Shown here: piece after piece, positions 25,533 through 33,658 of the stretch
Position numbering within the stretch: position 1 is the stretch's first letter
Layout: every line of letters begins with the position of its first letter
NCBI GenBank assembly: GCA_001604275.1
Contig: LVBD01000028.1
Span: 1-43,533 of the forward strand
Source of the DNA: Spirochaetales bacterium Spiro_02
GTDB taxonomy: Bacteria; Spirochaetota; Spirochaetia; Sphaerochaetales; Sphaerochaetaceae
Direction: 5' to 3'
Length of the DNA stretch: 43,533 bases
Program-made: the position numbers and the translations under genes
The notes under the pieces: model-generated
Seen by the model: only the letters and a program-made list of their open reading frames with translations
Database searches by the model: none
Told to the model about the DNA's origin: nothing

Positions 25533-26447
25533 ATGACGATCAGACATATGAAAATATTCCTCGCGGTCTGCGAGGCGGAGAACAGCACGACAAAGGCGGC
25601 GAAACAACTCAACATGTCGCAGCCTGCCGTCAGCCTAGCGATCAAAGAATTGGAGAACTACTACGGGGTCCGCCTGTTCGACAGGATTTCCCGCAGGCTC
25701 TTCATTACCGAAGCCGGCAAGACTTTCATGGAATATGCATCTCGGATCGCAACATTGTTCGACGACATGGAGAAAGGGCTGCGGAACTGGGACTCGTTCG
25801 GAATCCTGCGCGTCGGATCGAGCATCACGATCGGAACGCGATTCATGCCCGCCTATGTCCAGGCATTTGCGAGCCAGCATCCGAACGTCGATGTCCGGGT
25901 CCAGATCGGTTCTTCGGAAACGATAGAGAATCTTCTGACGATCAACAAGCTTGATCTCGCGCTTCTGGAGGGGACGGTGCGATCCGACAGGCTGGTATCG
26001 AGCCAGTACATGACGGACACACTGTCGATCATAGGACCTGCGAAGCCCCCGTATCTGGAACGGAGGGTTCTATCGATGCAGGAATTCAGACAACAGAGGC
26101 TCCTGCTTCGGGAACCTGGCAGCGGGACGAGGGAGCTGTTCGATCAAGTGGTCAGGAACGCCGGCATGTCCCTATCCCCCGCATGGGAGGCAATGAGCAC
26201 CACCGCATTGATCAATGCAACGATCAGAGGAATCGGAATCGCCGCGTTGCCGACCAGAATGGTCTCGGATGCGATTCGGGAAGGAACCGTCGTCGAACTG
26301 TCCGTCGAAGGTCTGGAATTCAGACGCTTTTTCAGCATCGTCCATCACCAGGACAAGTTCCTGACCCCGTTCGCCATGGCGTTCATCGAGCTATGCAGGA
26401 ATTATGAAAACGAACCTACGGACGCCGCACCCCCTCGGATTCAGTAA
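25533..26447 (+). CDS. LysR-family transcriptional regulator
   Basis: This 304-residue regulator has the LysR winged HTH at residues 1-60 (KAAKQLNMSQPAVSLAIKELE, then GVRLFDR) and a periplasmic-binding-protein-like effector domain from about residue 88 (LRVGSSITIG). It is divergent from the short CHR pair, with a suitable palindrome in between, so those genes are the likely targets and an oxyanion or related signal the likely effector; this is inferred from arrangement. Its 3' end overlaps the convergent phosphohexomutase gene by seven bases. Confidence 0.92.
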   Translation: MTIRHMKIFLAVCEAENSTTKAAKQLNMSQPAVSLAIKELENYYGVRLFDRISRRLFITEAGKTFMEYASRIATLFDDMEKGLRNWDSFGILRVGSSITIGTRFMPAYVQAFASQHPNVDVRVQIGSSETIENLLTINKLDLALLEGTVRSDRLVSSQYMTDTLSIIGPAKPPYLERRVLSMQEFRQQRLLLREPGSGTRELFDQVVRNAGMSLSPAWEAMSTTALINATIRGIGIAALPTRMVSDAIREGTVVELSVEGLEFRRFFSIVHHQDKFLTPFAMAFIELCRNYENEPTDAAPPRIQ

Positions 26448-28021
26448 TGGGCGTATCCCGATGCGACATATCGGTCTGTGATCGTTCTGATCGCATCGTT
26501 CATCTCATCGCAGATCCGCTGGCTGCCTGCCACCACCTCCCAACGCGTCATGGCGTCCTCGCTTCGGGATATCCGATGCGAGACCTGGCACCAGTCGCCT
26601 GATATCTCGGTCGAGGCATCGATGACCGCCGGAAGGCCGAACCGCATCAGCGCGGCGTCCAAGTCGCTTCCGTCATCCATCCGTTTGATCAAGGTGGCTC
26701 CACGGGCGACCATATCGCGCTCCACGTCGGCAAGTACACGCTCCATCTGTTCCGGCGCGGCATTGAAGTAGCAGGGCCATTCGCGGATGCGATGGACTTG
26801 GTTCTGTCGCTCGATCATCTGTTCGTAACGCTTCGGTCGAGTGGCCCACATGCGCGCCGTCAGCAACGTAAAGAACAACGTATTCTCCGTCGCCGCGAAT
26901 CCCTTGCTCCAGTCATCGACGTCCAAGGGGAAATTCATGTAGTAATGGGCCGATTCCTCGGAAGCCGCAAGATACTGCCGGCTGAAATTCGTCAGCAACT
27001 CCTCCTTGATGAACGAATGCCCGTTCCGGATCAGATGCACCCCCAGCCCGGTCCGAGCGAGTTCCACCATGGCTGTGGGAATCGCCTTGACATCGGAATA
27101 GATCTGCGGATTCCATGCCCCGCTGAAAATCCCTTGGCCATAGGCTTGTTGGTACAACGCCTTGATCTCCGGAGCAAGGACGACCATATTGAACCCCGGC
27201 GCGACCTGATTGCCGGTGCTGTCCATCAAATCCATGCGATCCCCATCTCCATCATAACAGAACCCGAACGCGAAACTTCCTTGTTTCATGGCGTCCCAAG
27301 TCGGTTGAATGCTACTGATGATGATCGGGTTCGGATCGCCGGCTGGAAACTGGCCGTCAGGAACAAGATTCCGGCTCGTCAGGCGAGCCCCTGCGATATC
27401 GAACGCCAGCGCGACGTCCACCCCCGCCCCACCGCACAGGAAATCCGCAAGGATGGGCACGCCCGCAAGGTCCCCTTTCCCGACTTTCGCAAGACGCATC
27501 GAATATTCGACATAGCGATCAAGATACCTGACGATCTTCACGCTCCCCGTGCCGGGAAATGCCGATGGAACGTTCTCCAGATAGAAATCACGGATACAGG
27601 ACAGCCCGCCGGCAGGCCCGCAACCCATTGCGACAGGCTGCATCACCGGGGCGAGGATCTTCATGCCGATATACTGGCCGGGATTATGGCTCGCCGTGAA
27701 CATGACCGCCGCGGCGCCGGGATGCTGCATGCAGGAAAAATAGAACAGGCAGGTGGATTCCTGCAACGGATTGACCAGCACTTCGAACCCCATGGCCGGG
27801 AACAAGTCGAGCGTCAGTTGCATCAGATGCGGCGCACCGAGCCGGGCATCGCGGCCAAGTACGACCGTACGTACATGGAGGACTTCCTTGAAATATCTCC
27901 CGACTGACAGAATCAGTCGGTGGGACAGGGTGTCGTCAAGCAACTTGACCTGCGTACGGATATCATAGGCTTTGAACATTCCTAGGTTCAATTCCTTGGC
28001 GAGAGTCGAATCAAATTCCAT
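26441..28021 (-). CDS. phosphoglucomutase/phosphomannomutase family protein
   Basis: This 526-residue phosphohexomutase interconverts hexose 1- and 6-phosphates in the cytoplasm. The catalytic phosphoserine loop is MFTASHNPGQYIG, with TASHNP intact, and the metal-binding loop is CYDGDGDRMDLMD. A sugar-specificity loop with SEESAHYYM resembles the GEXSGH/GEMSAHYYF motif of phosphomanno/phosphoglucomutases. AAAGGAAAA lies upstream of the ATG. It is longer than the usual 450-470 residues because of insertions around the GxxGC-rich stretch near residue 130 and in the C-terminal half. It is transcribed alone from a good promoter. Confidence 0.88.
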   Translation of the reverse strand: MEFDSTLAKELNLGMFKAYDIRTQVKLLDDTLSHRLILSVGRYFKEVLHVRTVVLGRDARLGAPHLMQLTLDLFPAMGFEVLVNPLQESTCLFYFSCMQHPGAAAVMFTASHNPGQYIGMKILAPVMQPVAMGCGPAGGLSCIRDFYLENVPSAFPGTGSVKIVRYLDRYVEYSMRLAKVGKGDLAGVPILADFLCGGAGVDVALAFDIAGARLTSRNLVPDGQFPAGDPNPIIISSIQPTWDAMKQGSFAFGFCYDGDGDRMDLMDSTGNQVAPGFNMVVLAPEIKALYQQAYGQGIFSGAWNPQIYSDVKAIPTAMVELARTGLGVHLIRNGHSFIKEELLTNFSRQYLAASEESAHYYMNFPLDVDDWSKGFAATENTLFFTLLTARMWATRPKRYEQMIERQNQVHRIREWPCYFNAAPEQMERVLADVERDMVARGATLIKRMDDGSDLDAALMRFGLPAVIDASTEISGDWCQVSHRISRSEDAMTRWEVVAGSQRICDEMNDAIRTITDRYVASGYAHY

Positions 28022-28053
28022 TTTATGTTTTCCTTTCTATGCTTCTTATTGGT

Positions 28054-28082
28054 ATTCTACTCATGAAACGAAGTTTTTGCAA
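28054..28082 (-). promoter_or_regulatory. promoter of the phosphohexomutase gene
   Basis: On the minus strand TTGCAA (28082-28077) and TAGAAT (28059-28054) are spaced by exactly 17 bases, 32 bases upstream of the start codon. Confidence 0.7.
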
Positions 28083-28162
28083 ACTAAAAATCGCATAAAG
28101 AAAAATAAAAGCAAACAAATCACCCAAAAGACTGAAGAAAAATCTTTCGTTTTCTTATCACA

Positions 28163-28310
28163 ATGCCAAGCTATCCACACCAAGGGCGAACCAACCTGGA
28201 AGTCAGGCTCCGGCGACTACCGCTGTTTGCGACCGGTCCCCGTCCCTTGCGGGGCGGAAGTGGGCCTTGGCGAAAACAACGCTTGCACGGCGCCCCATGA
28301 AACGCTATGT
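28163..28310. other. G/C-rich structured block of unknown nature
   Basis: The gap between the phosphohexomutase promoter and the next gene is A/T-rich to about 28160 and then turns abruptly G/C-rich. In it CCG-CCCCG (28233-28242, two-base bulge) pairs with CGGGG-CGG (28250-28257), and CCAAGG near 28190 can pair with CCTTGG near 28265, giving a nested fold. Several overlapping frames are open across it but none looks like a known protein. It may be a small RNA or a dispersed repeat. Confidence 0.35.
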
Positions 28311-28350
28311 TGGAATGTGACGGCCACATCGTGTCGGCAAGGGAGGAGGA

Positions 28351-29220
28351 ATGATACGGAGACGGAAGCGGCGGGTTCCTTTGAGACAGCTGATCAAAGA
28401 ACGCAAGCCGTTTTTCTTCATGTATGTCCTGCTGCGAGTTCTGGTGGTGACCGTCATGATCGCGCAGGTATTCAACGGGAACTTCGAGAACGTATTCCTC
28501 TGCGCGCTGACACTGCTGCTGTTCACGATCCCCGGTTTCATTGAATCGAACTATGGCATCGACATTCCCGACGTACTTGAGACGATCATCCTGCTGTTCA
28601 TCTTCTCCGCCGAAATTCTCGGGGAAATCAGCGCCTACTATATCGCATACCCGTTCTGGGATACGATGCTCCACACGATCAACGGGTTCCTCGCCGCCGC
28701 CATCGGCTTTTCCTTGGTCGATATCCTCAACAGGAACGAACGGTTCACATTCTCGCTCTCTCCCCTTTTCCTTGCCATCGTCGCCTTCTGTTTCTCCATG
28801 ACGATCGGCGTCATCTGGGAATTCTTCGAATTCTTCGTCGACATGACGTTCAAGATGGACATGCAGAAGGATACGGTAGTCCATGCGATCAACACGGTGA
28901 AGCTCGATCCGACGGCGAGCAACAAGGTCGTGCGGATCGGCGACATTACCTCGGTCGCCGTCAACGGTTCCGATCTCGGACTCGGAGGCTATCTCGACAT
29001 CGGCCTGATCGACACGATGAAAGATCTGTTCGTCAACTTCATCGGGGCGGCGGTATTCTCCTCCATCGGCTACTTCTATGTGAAGAAGCGAGGCAAAGGA
29101 CGGTTTGCAAGACAGTTCATTCCTACGGTGAAGGACGAGACGCTTTTGCCACGTCCGCCGGCGGAAGGCGAAGGGCCCGATCAATCGGAACATCAGCGAT
29201 CAGGTGACGATCAATCCTAG
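28351..29220 (+). CDS. DUF2238/YjdF-like integral membrane protein
   Basis: This 289-residue protein has about six hydrophobic helices in its first 230 residues, with the pattern PFWDTMLHTINGFLAA that resembles the conserved WDxxxH segment of DUF2238/YjdF proteins. Near WEFFEFFVDM more conserved aromatic/acidic residues follow. The function of this family is unknown. The C-terminal 40 residues are charged and disordered-looking (PPAEGEGPDQSEHQRS). A strong GGGAGGAGG precedes the ATG. Its last 21 bases overlap the convergent pentapeptide-repeat gene. Confidence 0.75.
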   Translation: MIRRRKRRVPLRQLIKERKPFFFMYVLLRVLVVTVMIAQVFNGNFENVFLCALTLLLFTIPGFIESNYGIDIPDVLETIILLFIFSAEILGEISAYYIAYPFWDTMLHTINGFLAAAIGFSLVDILNRNERFTFSLSPLFLAIVAFCFSMTIGVIWEFFEFFVDMTFKMDMQKDTVVHAINTVKLDPTASNKVVRIGDITSVAVNGSDLGLGGYLDIGLIDTMKDLFVNFIGAAVFSSIGYFYVKKRGKGRFARQFIPTVKDETLLPRPPAEGEGPDQSEHQRSGDDQS

Positions 29221-29820
29221 CAGCCGTGCGAAGTCCGCGGCCTGGAAGGCGTTGACGATCGCCCCGCGCAATTCCGAATGATCGTCGGAAACCAACAGAT
29301 TCTCGATCTCGCACGCGGACAGGTCCACTCCTTTGAGCGCAGTCTTGAAAAAATCGACTCCGATGAACCGGTCATGTTTCAGCGTCGTGGATTTCAGCGT
29401 GCATTCGCTGAACACGGCACGTTGGAAGTCGCAGTCCTGCGCGGTCAGATTCAGAAGCTTGGATCCGGTCCAGTTGGTGTAGCTCATGTTGCTGTTGGTC
29501 ACCGACAACCGTTTGGCCGTCCCGGAACCGAGGTTCGTCCCGACCAACTTTGAATCGGAGATCCGACATCCGTCGAAGTAGGAGTCCGACAGATCGCTGT
29601 TGGATAGGTCGCATCGTTCGAATGCCACGCGGATGAAACTGCTCCGGGTCACGTCGCATCCGAGGAGCCGGCAGTCGGAGAACACTGTATCCCGTATGTA
29701 TAGACCGCCGAAGGATTCTCCCTCGAACGTCTGTCCCTTCACTTGGAGATTCACGATTTCCTCTCCAGTTTCCTTCCGCTCCCGAACCAACGAACCGAAA
29801 TCGCCCTGCATCACTTCCAT
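29200..29820 (-). CDS. pentapeptide-repeat protein, Qnr-like
   Basis: This 206-residue protein consists of pentapeptide repeats with the A(D/N)LXX pattern (FERCDLSNSDLSDSYFDGC, FSECTLKSTTLKHDRFIGVDF) that fold into a right-handed quadrilateral beta-helix. A non-repeat interruption lies around GSGTAKRLSVTNSN. The C-terminus (VSDDHSELRGAIVNAFQAA, then LLGLIV) has the layout of Qnr/MfpA-like proteins, which mimic DNA and protect gyrase; family membership is by pattern, and resistance is not implied. The start at 29820 has GGGAGG upstream. It is a single gene. Confidence 0.85.
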   Translation of the reverse strand: MEVMQGDFGSLVRERKETGEEIVNLQVKGQTFEGESFGGLYIRDTVFSDCRLLGCDVTRSSFIRVAFERCDLSNSDLSDSYFDGCRISDSKLVGTNLGSGTAKRLSVTNSNMSYTNWTGSKLLNLTAQDCDFQRAVFSECTLKSTTLKHDRFIGVDFFKTALKGVDLSACEIENLLVSDDHSELRGAIVNAFQAADFARLLGLIVT

Positions 29821-29838
29821 CGAGGACCTCCCTCTGCA

Positions 29839-29867
29839 AGGATAGGCGCTTTGTACGGACAATGCAA
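29839..29867 (-). promoter_or_regulatory. promoter of the pentapeptide-repeat gene
   Basis: On the minus strand TTGCAT (29867-29862) and TATCCT (29844-29839) are 17 bases apart. The start codon lies only about 18 bases beyond the -10, so the leader is very short and begins near the ribosome site. Confidence 0.6.
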
Positions 29868-29886
29868 CATCCTGCACCAAACGGTA

Positions 29887-29914
29887 TTGACTTTTCGAAT
29901 GATGATGATACACT
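29887..29914 (+). promoter_or_regulatory. promoter of the molybdate locus
   Basis: TTGACT (29887-29892) and the extended -10 TGATACACT (TACACT at 29909-29914), spacer 16. A long palindrome begins five bases downstream and would cover the transcription start. Confidence 0.6.
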
Positions 29915-29918
29915 GGAA

Positions 29919-29944
29919 CCATTATATTTTCAAAAATATAATGG
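29919..29944 (+). promoter_or_regulatory. 12-bp-arm palindromic operator, ModE-like
   Basis: CCATTATATTTT (29919-29930) and AAAATATAATGG (29933-29944) are perfect inverted repeats around two bases. The site overlaps the predicted transcription start of the molybdate genes, an ideal repressor position. The TTATAT/ATATAA cores recall ModE-type sites; identity of the regulator is inferred from the genes it precedes. Confidence 0.65.
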
Positions 29945-29995
29945 AAGTCGCGCAATGGATTCCCTCCATCCAGCGACATCGGCAAGGGAAATAAA

Positions 29996-30376
29996 ATGAA
30001 AGAAATACCGACCACGGAGGCAGTAGGACATGTGCTCTGCCATGATCTGACGCAGATCATCGTAGGCGTCACGAAAGACGCAAGATTCCGCAAGGGACAT
30101 GTGGTGACGGAGGAGGACATTCCCGTCCTGTTGTCCATGGGCAAGGAAAACCTCTACGTCTGGGAAAAATCGCCGGGGATGCTCCACGAAGACGAAGGGG
30201 CTGAAATCCTCTGCGCAGCGACGATGAACGATGGCATGAAGCGGTCCGAACCGAAGGAAGGAAAGATCGAGCTGACCGCCTCCCGGGACGGATTGTTGGA
30301 GATCGATGTCGAGCGGCTTCATCGGATCAATGCGCTCGGCGACGTGATGATCGCCACGCGAAGCAACCACACTCCG
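29996..30376 (+). pseudogene. truncated MoeA-like molybdopterin-binding protein
   Basis: The first 127 residues match the N-terminal part of stand-alone molybdopterin-binding proteins of the MoeA/MogA-like group found beside mod genes in anaerobes: TTEAVGHVLCHDLTQI, then KGHVVTEEDIPVLLSMGKEN and GDVMIATRSNHTP. Normal members run to about 340 residues with a MoCF-type domain after this point. Here the match stops at NHTP, and the frame continues as unrelated sequence to 30592, because from 30379 the DNA encodes ModB in another frame. AAGGG precedes the ATG. The C-terminal catalytic or binding domain is missing, so the gene is very probably non-functional. Confidence 0.75.
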
Positions 30377-30378
30377 CT

Positions 30379-31023
30379 CCGCTTTGGATATCCCTCCGCG
30401 CCACGGTCCTCGCCGCAGTCATCGTATTTGCGCTGGGGACCTTGGCCGCCCGCCTGTGCCTTGACATCAGGGGACGGTTCGCCTGGGTGCTCGACGTCCT
30501 GTTCACGTTGCCGATGGTCCTGCCTCCTACCGTCCTTGGGTTCTTCCTGCTCGTCATATTCGGCAGGAACACCTTCTTCGGCAAACTGCTGAGCGATGCC
30601 GGCATGCCGGTCATCTTCTCTTGGCATGCTACGGTGATCGCCGCGGTCGTCGTCTCGTTCCCATTGATGTACAAAGGGGCGAAAGGGGCGTTCGAACAGG
30701 TAGATCAGGAGCATGTCTGGGCGGCTAGAACGCTAGGGATGAGCGAGTTCGGCATATTCGTCAAGGTGATGTTTCCGGAAGCGTGGCCCGGCATTCTTGC
30801 CGGGTTGGCGCTGAGTTTCGCTCGCGCACTGGGAGAGTTCGGCGCCACACTGATGATCGCCGGCAATATTCCGGGCAAGACGCAGACGATCCCGATGGCG
30901 ATCTATTTCGCCACCGCCGGAGGCGATATGCGCACCGCATGGATATGGGTCGCGGTCATTACGATCGTTTCCTGCGTCGCATTGGCGGTCATGAATCATT
31001 TCGGCAACAAGGGGCGCTCCTGA
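30379..31023 (+). pseudogene. modB: modB (molybdate ABC permease) lacking its start
   Basis: From 30379 a continuous frame encodes ModB starting at PLWISLRATVLAAV and running through LPMVLPPTVLGFFLL and the coupling loop AARTLGMSEFGIFVKVMFPEAWPGI to the stop at 31021-31023. About 214 codons remain, so only the first few residues and the start codon are lost. The frame runs into MoeA-like coding sequence upstream with no ATG or GTG in a sensible place; a TTG at 30442 would remove most of TM1. Unless translation starts at an unusual codon, the product is not made. Its stop overlaps the modC start. Confidence 0.75.
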
Positions 31024-31661
31024 TGGAATTGGAAGTCTCGATCAAGAAAACATTAAAGGACTTCACTTTGGAGATCGATTTCTCGGTCTCAAAAGGAGAA
31101 ATCGTCGGCCTTCTCGGCGAGTCGGGAAGCGGAAAGAGCATGACGCTCAAGTCGATCGCCGGAATCGTCAGACCTGACGGCGGCGTCATCCGTCTGAATG
31201 GGACGACGCTCTTCGACTCAGAGCGGAAGATTGATGTTCCGACACGGAACAGGAACGTAGGCTACATGTTCCAGTCCTATGCGCTGTTCCCTTATATGAC
31301 GGTCGCGCAGAATGTCGCCTGCGGAATCAAGGATCCGTCGAAGCGAAAAGAGACGGTGTCGCGAAACCTCGAACTCCTGCATATCGACAAGTTCGCCGAC
31401 AGGTATCCCCGCCATCTGTCAGGCGGGCAGCAGCAACGGGTGGCGTTGGCGCGGCTGCTGGCGGCCAGCCCGTCGGTGATCATGCTCGACGAGCCGTTCT
31501 CCGCTCTAGACAACGAACTGAAGGATTCTCTGCAGGAGGAGCTGAAGTCGACGCTGGAGCGTTCCGGTTGTCCGATCCTTTTCGTATCGCATAACCGGGA
31601 AGAAGTGCAGCGGTATTGCACAAGGTCGCTCCATTTATCCGAAGGTCGCCTGTTGCCGTAG
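31023..31661 (+). CDS. modC: molybdate ABC transporter ATP-binding protein ModC, short form
   Basis: This 212-residue ATPase has Walker A GESGSGKS, Q-loop YMFQSYALFPYMTV, signature LSGGQQQRVALARLL, Walker B VIMLDEPFSALD and the H-loop SHNREEV. It ends after the ABC domain, so the C-terminal Mop/TOBE domain of E. coli ModC (about 350 residues) is absent; short ModC versions are common in anaerobes. The ATG overlaps the modB stop by one base (TGATG), arguing for coupling. It would need ModB and a binding protein; modB is damaged and no modA is in the window. Substrate could be molybdate or tungstate. Confidence 0.88.
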   Translation: MELEVSIKKTLKDFTLEIDFSVSKGEIVGLLGESGSGKSMTLKSIAGIVRPDGGVIRLNGTTLFDSERKIDVPTRNRNVGYMFQSYALFPYMTVAQNVACGIKDPSKRKETVSRNLELLHIDKFADRYPRHLSGGQQQRVALARLLAASPSVIMLDEPFSALDNELKDSLQEELKSTLERSGCPILFVSHNREEVQRYCTRSLHLSEGRLLP

Positions 31662-31716
31662 CGATCATCGGACATGGAGCAGCATTTCCGCCCTTGCAGG
31701 AAACACGGTCCGTCGA

Positions 31717-32238
31717 TCAGCTGTTGAAGATCGCCTTGATGATATAGTCCACACCTTCGACGAGGAACACGATCCCGACCATCAGGCCGAGGGCCAATGC
31801 CGTCGCCACGGGAGAGAACAGTGTAATGAAGCCGAAGGCGACCATCGCGATGCCCAAGGCGAGCAACCAGCCCCATGCGGAGACTCCGAGTTTCTTCAAG
31901 TCGAAGGAATTGATCAACCGTGCGATTCCAGTGGTCATCATCCAGAAACTGAAGACGAACGGGATGACCATAGCGGTAAACAGCTGGTCGAACAGCATGA
32001 CGAACGCCAGCAACACGGTCAGGATGCCATCGGCGAGAATCCATCCAGCTCCGGGCGCCTTCCCCTGGACGCTCGCATACATGGCGATATCGCCGATACC
32101 GGAAAGCAACATGATGATCCCCACCATCATGGTCAACGTCGCATATGCCAATCCCTCGTTGCCGAGGCAAATGAAGCCGGCGATGATCAGCAGAATGCCG
32201 GAAAGAAACCAAACCAAACGGATTCCAGGATTTTTCAT
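31717..32238 (-). CDS. HdeD/DUF308 family membrane protein
   Basis: This 173-residue protein is made of six hydrophobic helices arranged as three similar pairs, the DUF308/HdeD pattern. Recognisable segments include LSGILLIIAGFICLGN, ADGILTVLLAFVMLF and GWLLALGIAMVAFGFITLF. HdeD of E. coli is linked to acid resistance at high cell density; biochemical activity is unknown. GAGGAGAA is seven to eight bases before the ATG. It has its own promoter and is convergent with modC (55 bases between ends). Confidence 0.88.
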   Translation of the reverse strand: MKNPGIRLVWFLSGILLIIAGFICLGNEGLAYATLTMMVGIIMLLSGIGDIAMYASVQGKAPGAGWILADGILTVLLAFVMLFDQLFTAMVIPFVFSFWMMTTGIARLINSFDLKKLGVSAWGWLLALGIAMVAFGFITLFSPVATALALGLMVGIVFLVEGVDYIIKAIFNS

Positions 32239-32303
32239 ACGTGTTTCTCCTCTTGATCAAGTCCGGGAACGGACTTCGTGCATCGATGCGGCAACCGCGT
32301 CGG

Positions 32304-32332
32304 ATGATATGGAGAATATACGCATGGCACAA
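32304..32332 (-). promoter_or_regulatory. promoter of the HdeD-family gene
   Basis: On the minus strand TTGTGC (32332-32327) and TATCAT (32309-32304) are 17 bases apart, about 65 bases upstream of the start. Confidence 0.55.
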
Positions 32333-32406
32333 CCGAACGGCTAGACACCATCGGCAATCAGTCAAAATAACAACACAATCAGTACAATAATCGATTGGGC
32401 GAAACG

Positions 32407-33414
32407 CTACAACTGAGCGACGGACGTACCGCGGACCAGCGTGCATGCCTGGATGATTCGTTTCGATGTCGGTTCGCTTTTGTTCTGGATCAGATCGAGC
32501 AACTGTCTAGCAGCCTTCCGTCCCAATTCCATGTCGCCCATGTCGACCCGCGTAAAATTGTTCCTGCCTGTATACGACCATTCCGGAGAACCGATCAGAA
32601 CGACGGAAAGCTCTTCCGGTATCGCGATCGAGTTGTCGCACAGGTACTGGACTCCGCCTTTCGCCTGGATGTTGAACCCATAGAATACGGCGGTGATGTC
32701 AGGATGTTCCCGCAGCAGTTTCTCGGTCAGCAGATAGCCGGCTTCCGCGGAAAACTCCCCGTCTTCGACATGGACGACGGCCTTTCCGTCAGCGGCGTCC
32801 AGCGTGGCGCGTTCACGGGCGTCCAAGTCGTGGATGCCGGAATTCCATCCGACATAGCCGATGTTCGTATGCCCCATGGACACAAGGTGCTCGGCGCCGA
32901 CGAATCCGCATCCATAGTTGTTCGTCGTGACCCAGACATAATCCTCGACGCCTTCCAACGGTCTGTCGACGACAACCATCTTCATACCCACCCGTCTGAC
33001 GAGTTCGGTATTCTCCACTCCTTTGACGGTGGGGGTGACGATGATGCCGTCCACCCGTTGTTCGAGCAGTCGCCGGATGATGGCGCGCTCCCTGTCCGTA
33101 TCGTCGAAGGTGTCGCAGATGATCAAGTCATAGCCATGTTGCGCGAAGACGGCTTCCGCAGCGACCACCACCCTCGTAAAGAACTGGTTTTCAAACTGCG
33201 GGACAAGGATGCCGATGAGTTTGCGTTCCTTGCCTTTCAAGGACGAGGCGCCTTTGCATTTGATGTAGTTCAGCTGGTTGGCGGCCTCGAAGACTTTCCG
33301 CCGGGTTTCGTCGCTGATATATCGGCCGCTTTTATTGTTCAGGACATACGAGACCGTTCCGATCGTCGTTCCTGCAAGTTCGGCTACGTCCTTGAGCGTG
33401 GCATATCCCGCCAT
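32407..33414 (-). CDS. LacI-family transcriptional regulator
   Basis: This regulator of about 335 residues has the LacI HTH at the N-terminus (ATLKDVAELAGTTIGTVSYVLN) and hinge helix, followed by a type-1 periplasmic-binding-protein effector domain (KLIGILVPQFENQFF, VDGIIVTPTVKG, VVVDRPLEGVEDYVWV, LSVVLIGSPEW). Start 33414 has AAGGAAGGAAG directly upstream; ten extra in-frame codons further upstream lack one. No sugar gene adjoins it, so its targets lie elsewhere. The usual leucine of the hinge helix region is replaced by ANQLNYIKCKGASSLKG, still within family variation. Confidence 0.92.
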   Translation of the reverse strand: MAGYATLKDVAELAGTTIGTVSYVLNNKSGRYISDETRRKVFEAANQLNYIKCKGASSLKGKERKLIGILVPQFENQFFTRVVVAAEAVFAQHGYDLIICDTFDDTDRERAIIRRLLEQRVDGIIVTPTVKGVENTELVRRVGMKMVVVDRPLEGVEDYVWVTTNNYGCGFVGAEHLVSMGHTNIGYVGWNSGIHDLDARERATLDAADGKAVVHVEDGEFSAEAGYLLTEKLLREHPDITAVFYGFNIQAKGGVQYLCDNSIAIPEELSVVLIGSPEWSYTGRNNFTRVDMGDMELGRKAARQLLDLIQNKSEPTSKRIIQACTLVRGTSVAQL

Positions 33415-33480
33415 ATTGCTTCCTTCCTTCGGTGAAAACTGCATCTGGACGGGTTGTCCATGCCGTTGCAGTTCCCGACC

Positions 33481-33511
33481 ATCATACCATATGGATTCGC
33501 CGAGGTGTCAA
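33481..33511 (-). promoter_or_regulatory. promoter of the LacI-family gene
   Basis: On the minus strand a consensus TTGACA (33511-33506) precedes the extended -10 TGGTATGAT (TATGAT at 33486-33481). The spacer is 19 bases, longer than ideal. Confidence 0.55.
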
Positions 33512-33617
33512 CCGCAATGATACGGTCGTCTGCGGAGCCGGACGCTGTGACTCTTCCGTCCTCTTCGGGCTTTTCAAATGAAATTGCCTATGCATGCCGT
33601 TATCTGGTTTGGAATGG

Positions 33618-33647
33618 TTGACAAACGATGCCCTGCTCCGCTATAGT
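33618..33647 (+). promoter_or_regulatory. promoter of tRNA-Leu
   Basis: A consensus TTGACA (33618-33623) and TATAGT (33642-33647) are 18 bases apart; the tRNA begins 12 bases after the -10 box. Confidence 0.85.
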
Positions 33648-33658
33648 TCCGAATGCGC

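Noticed and set aside
26792-27907. 371-codon open frame antisense to the phosphohexomutase gene
   Set aside because: The opposite strand encodes intact catalytic motifs; this frame is a high-G+C shadow.
28171-29193. 340-codon minus-strand frame over the DUF2238-like gene
   Set aside because: Highly charged, no motif, no ribosome site; the plus-strand gene has a strong ribosome site and clear membrane segments.
30442-31023. Full-length ModB starting at TTG 30442
   Set aside because: It would remove most of the first membrane helix, and ModB-like sequence clearly continues upstream to 30379 in the same frame.
32395-33435. 346-codon open frame antisense to the LacI-family gene
   Set aside because: Same length as the regulator and no domain of its own; a shadow of its third-position G/C bias.
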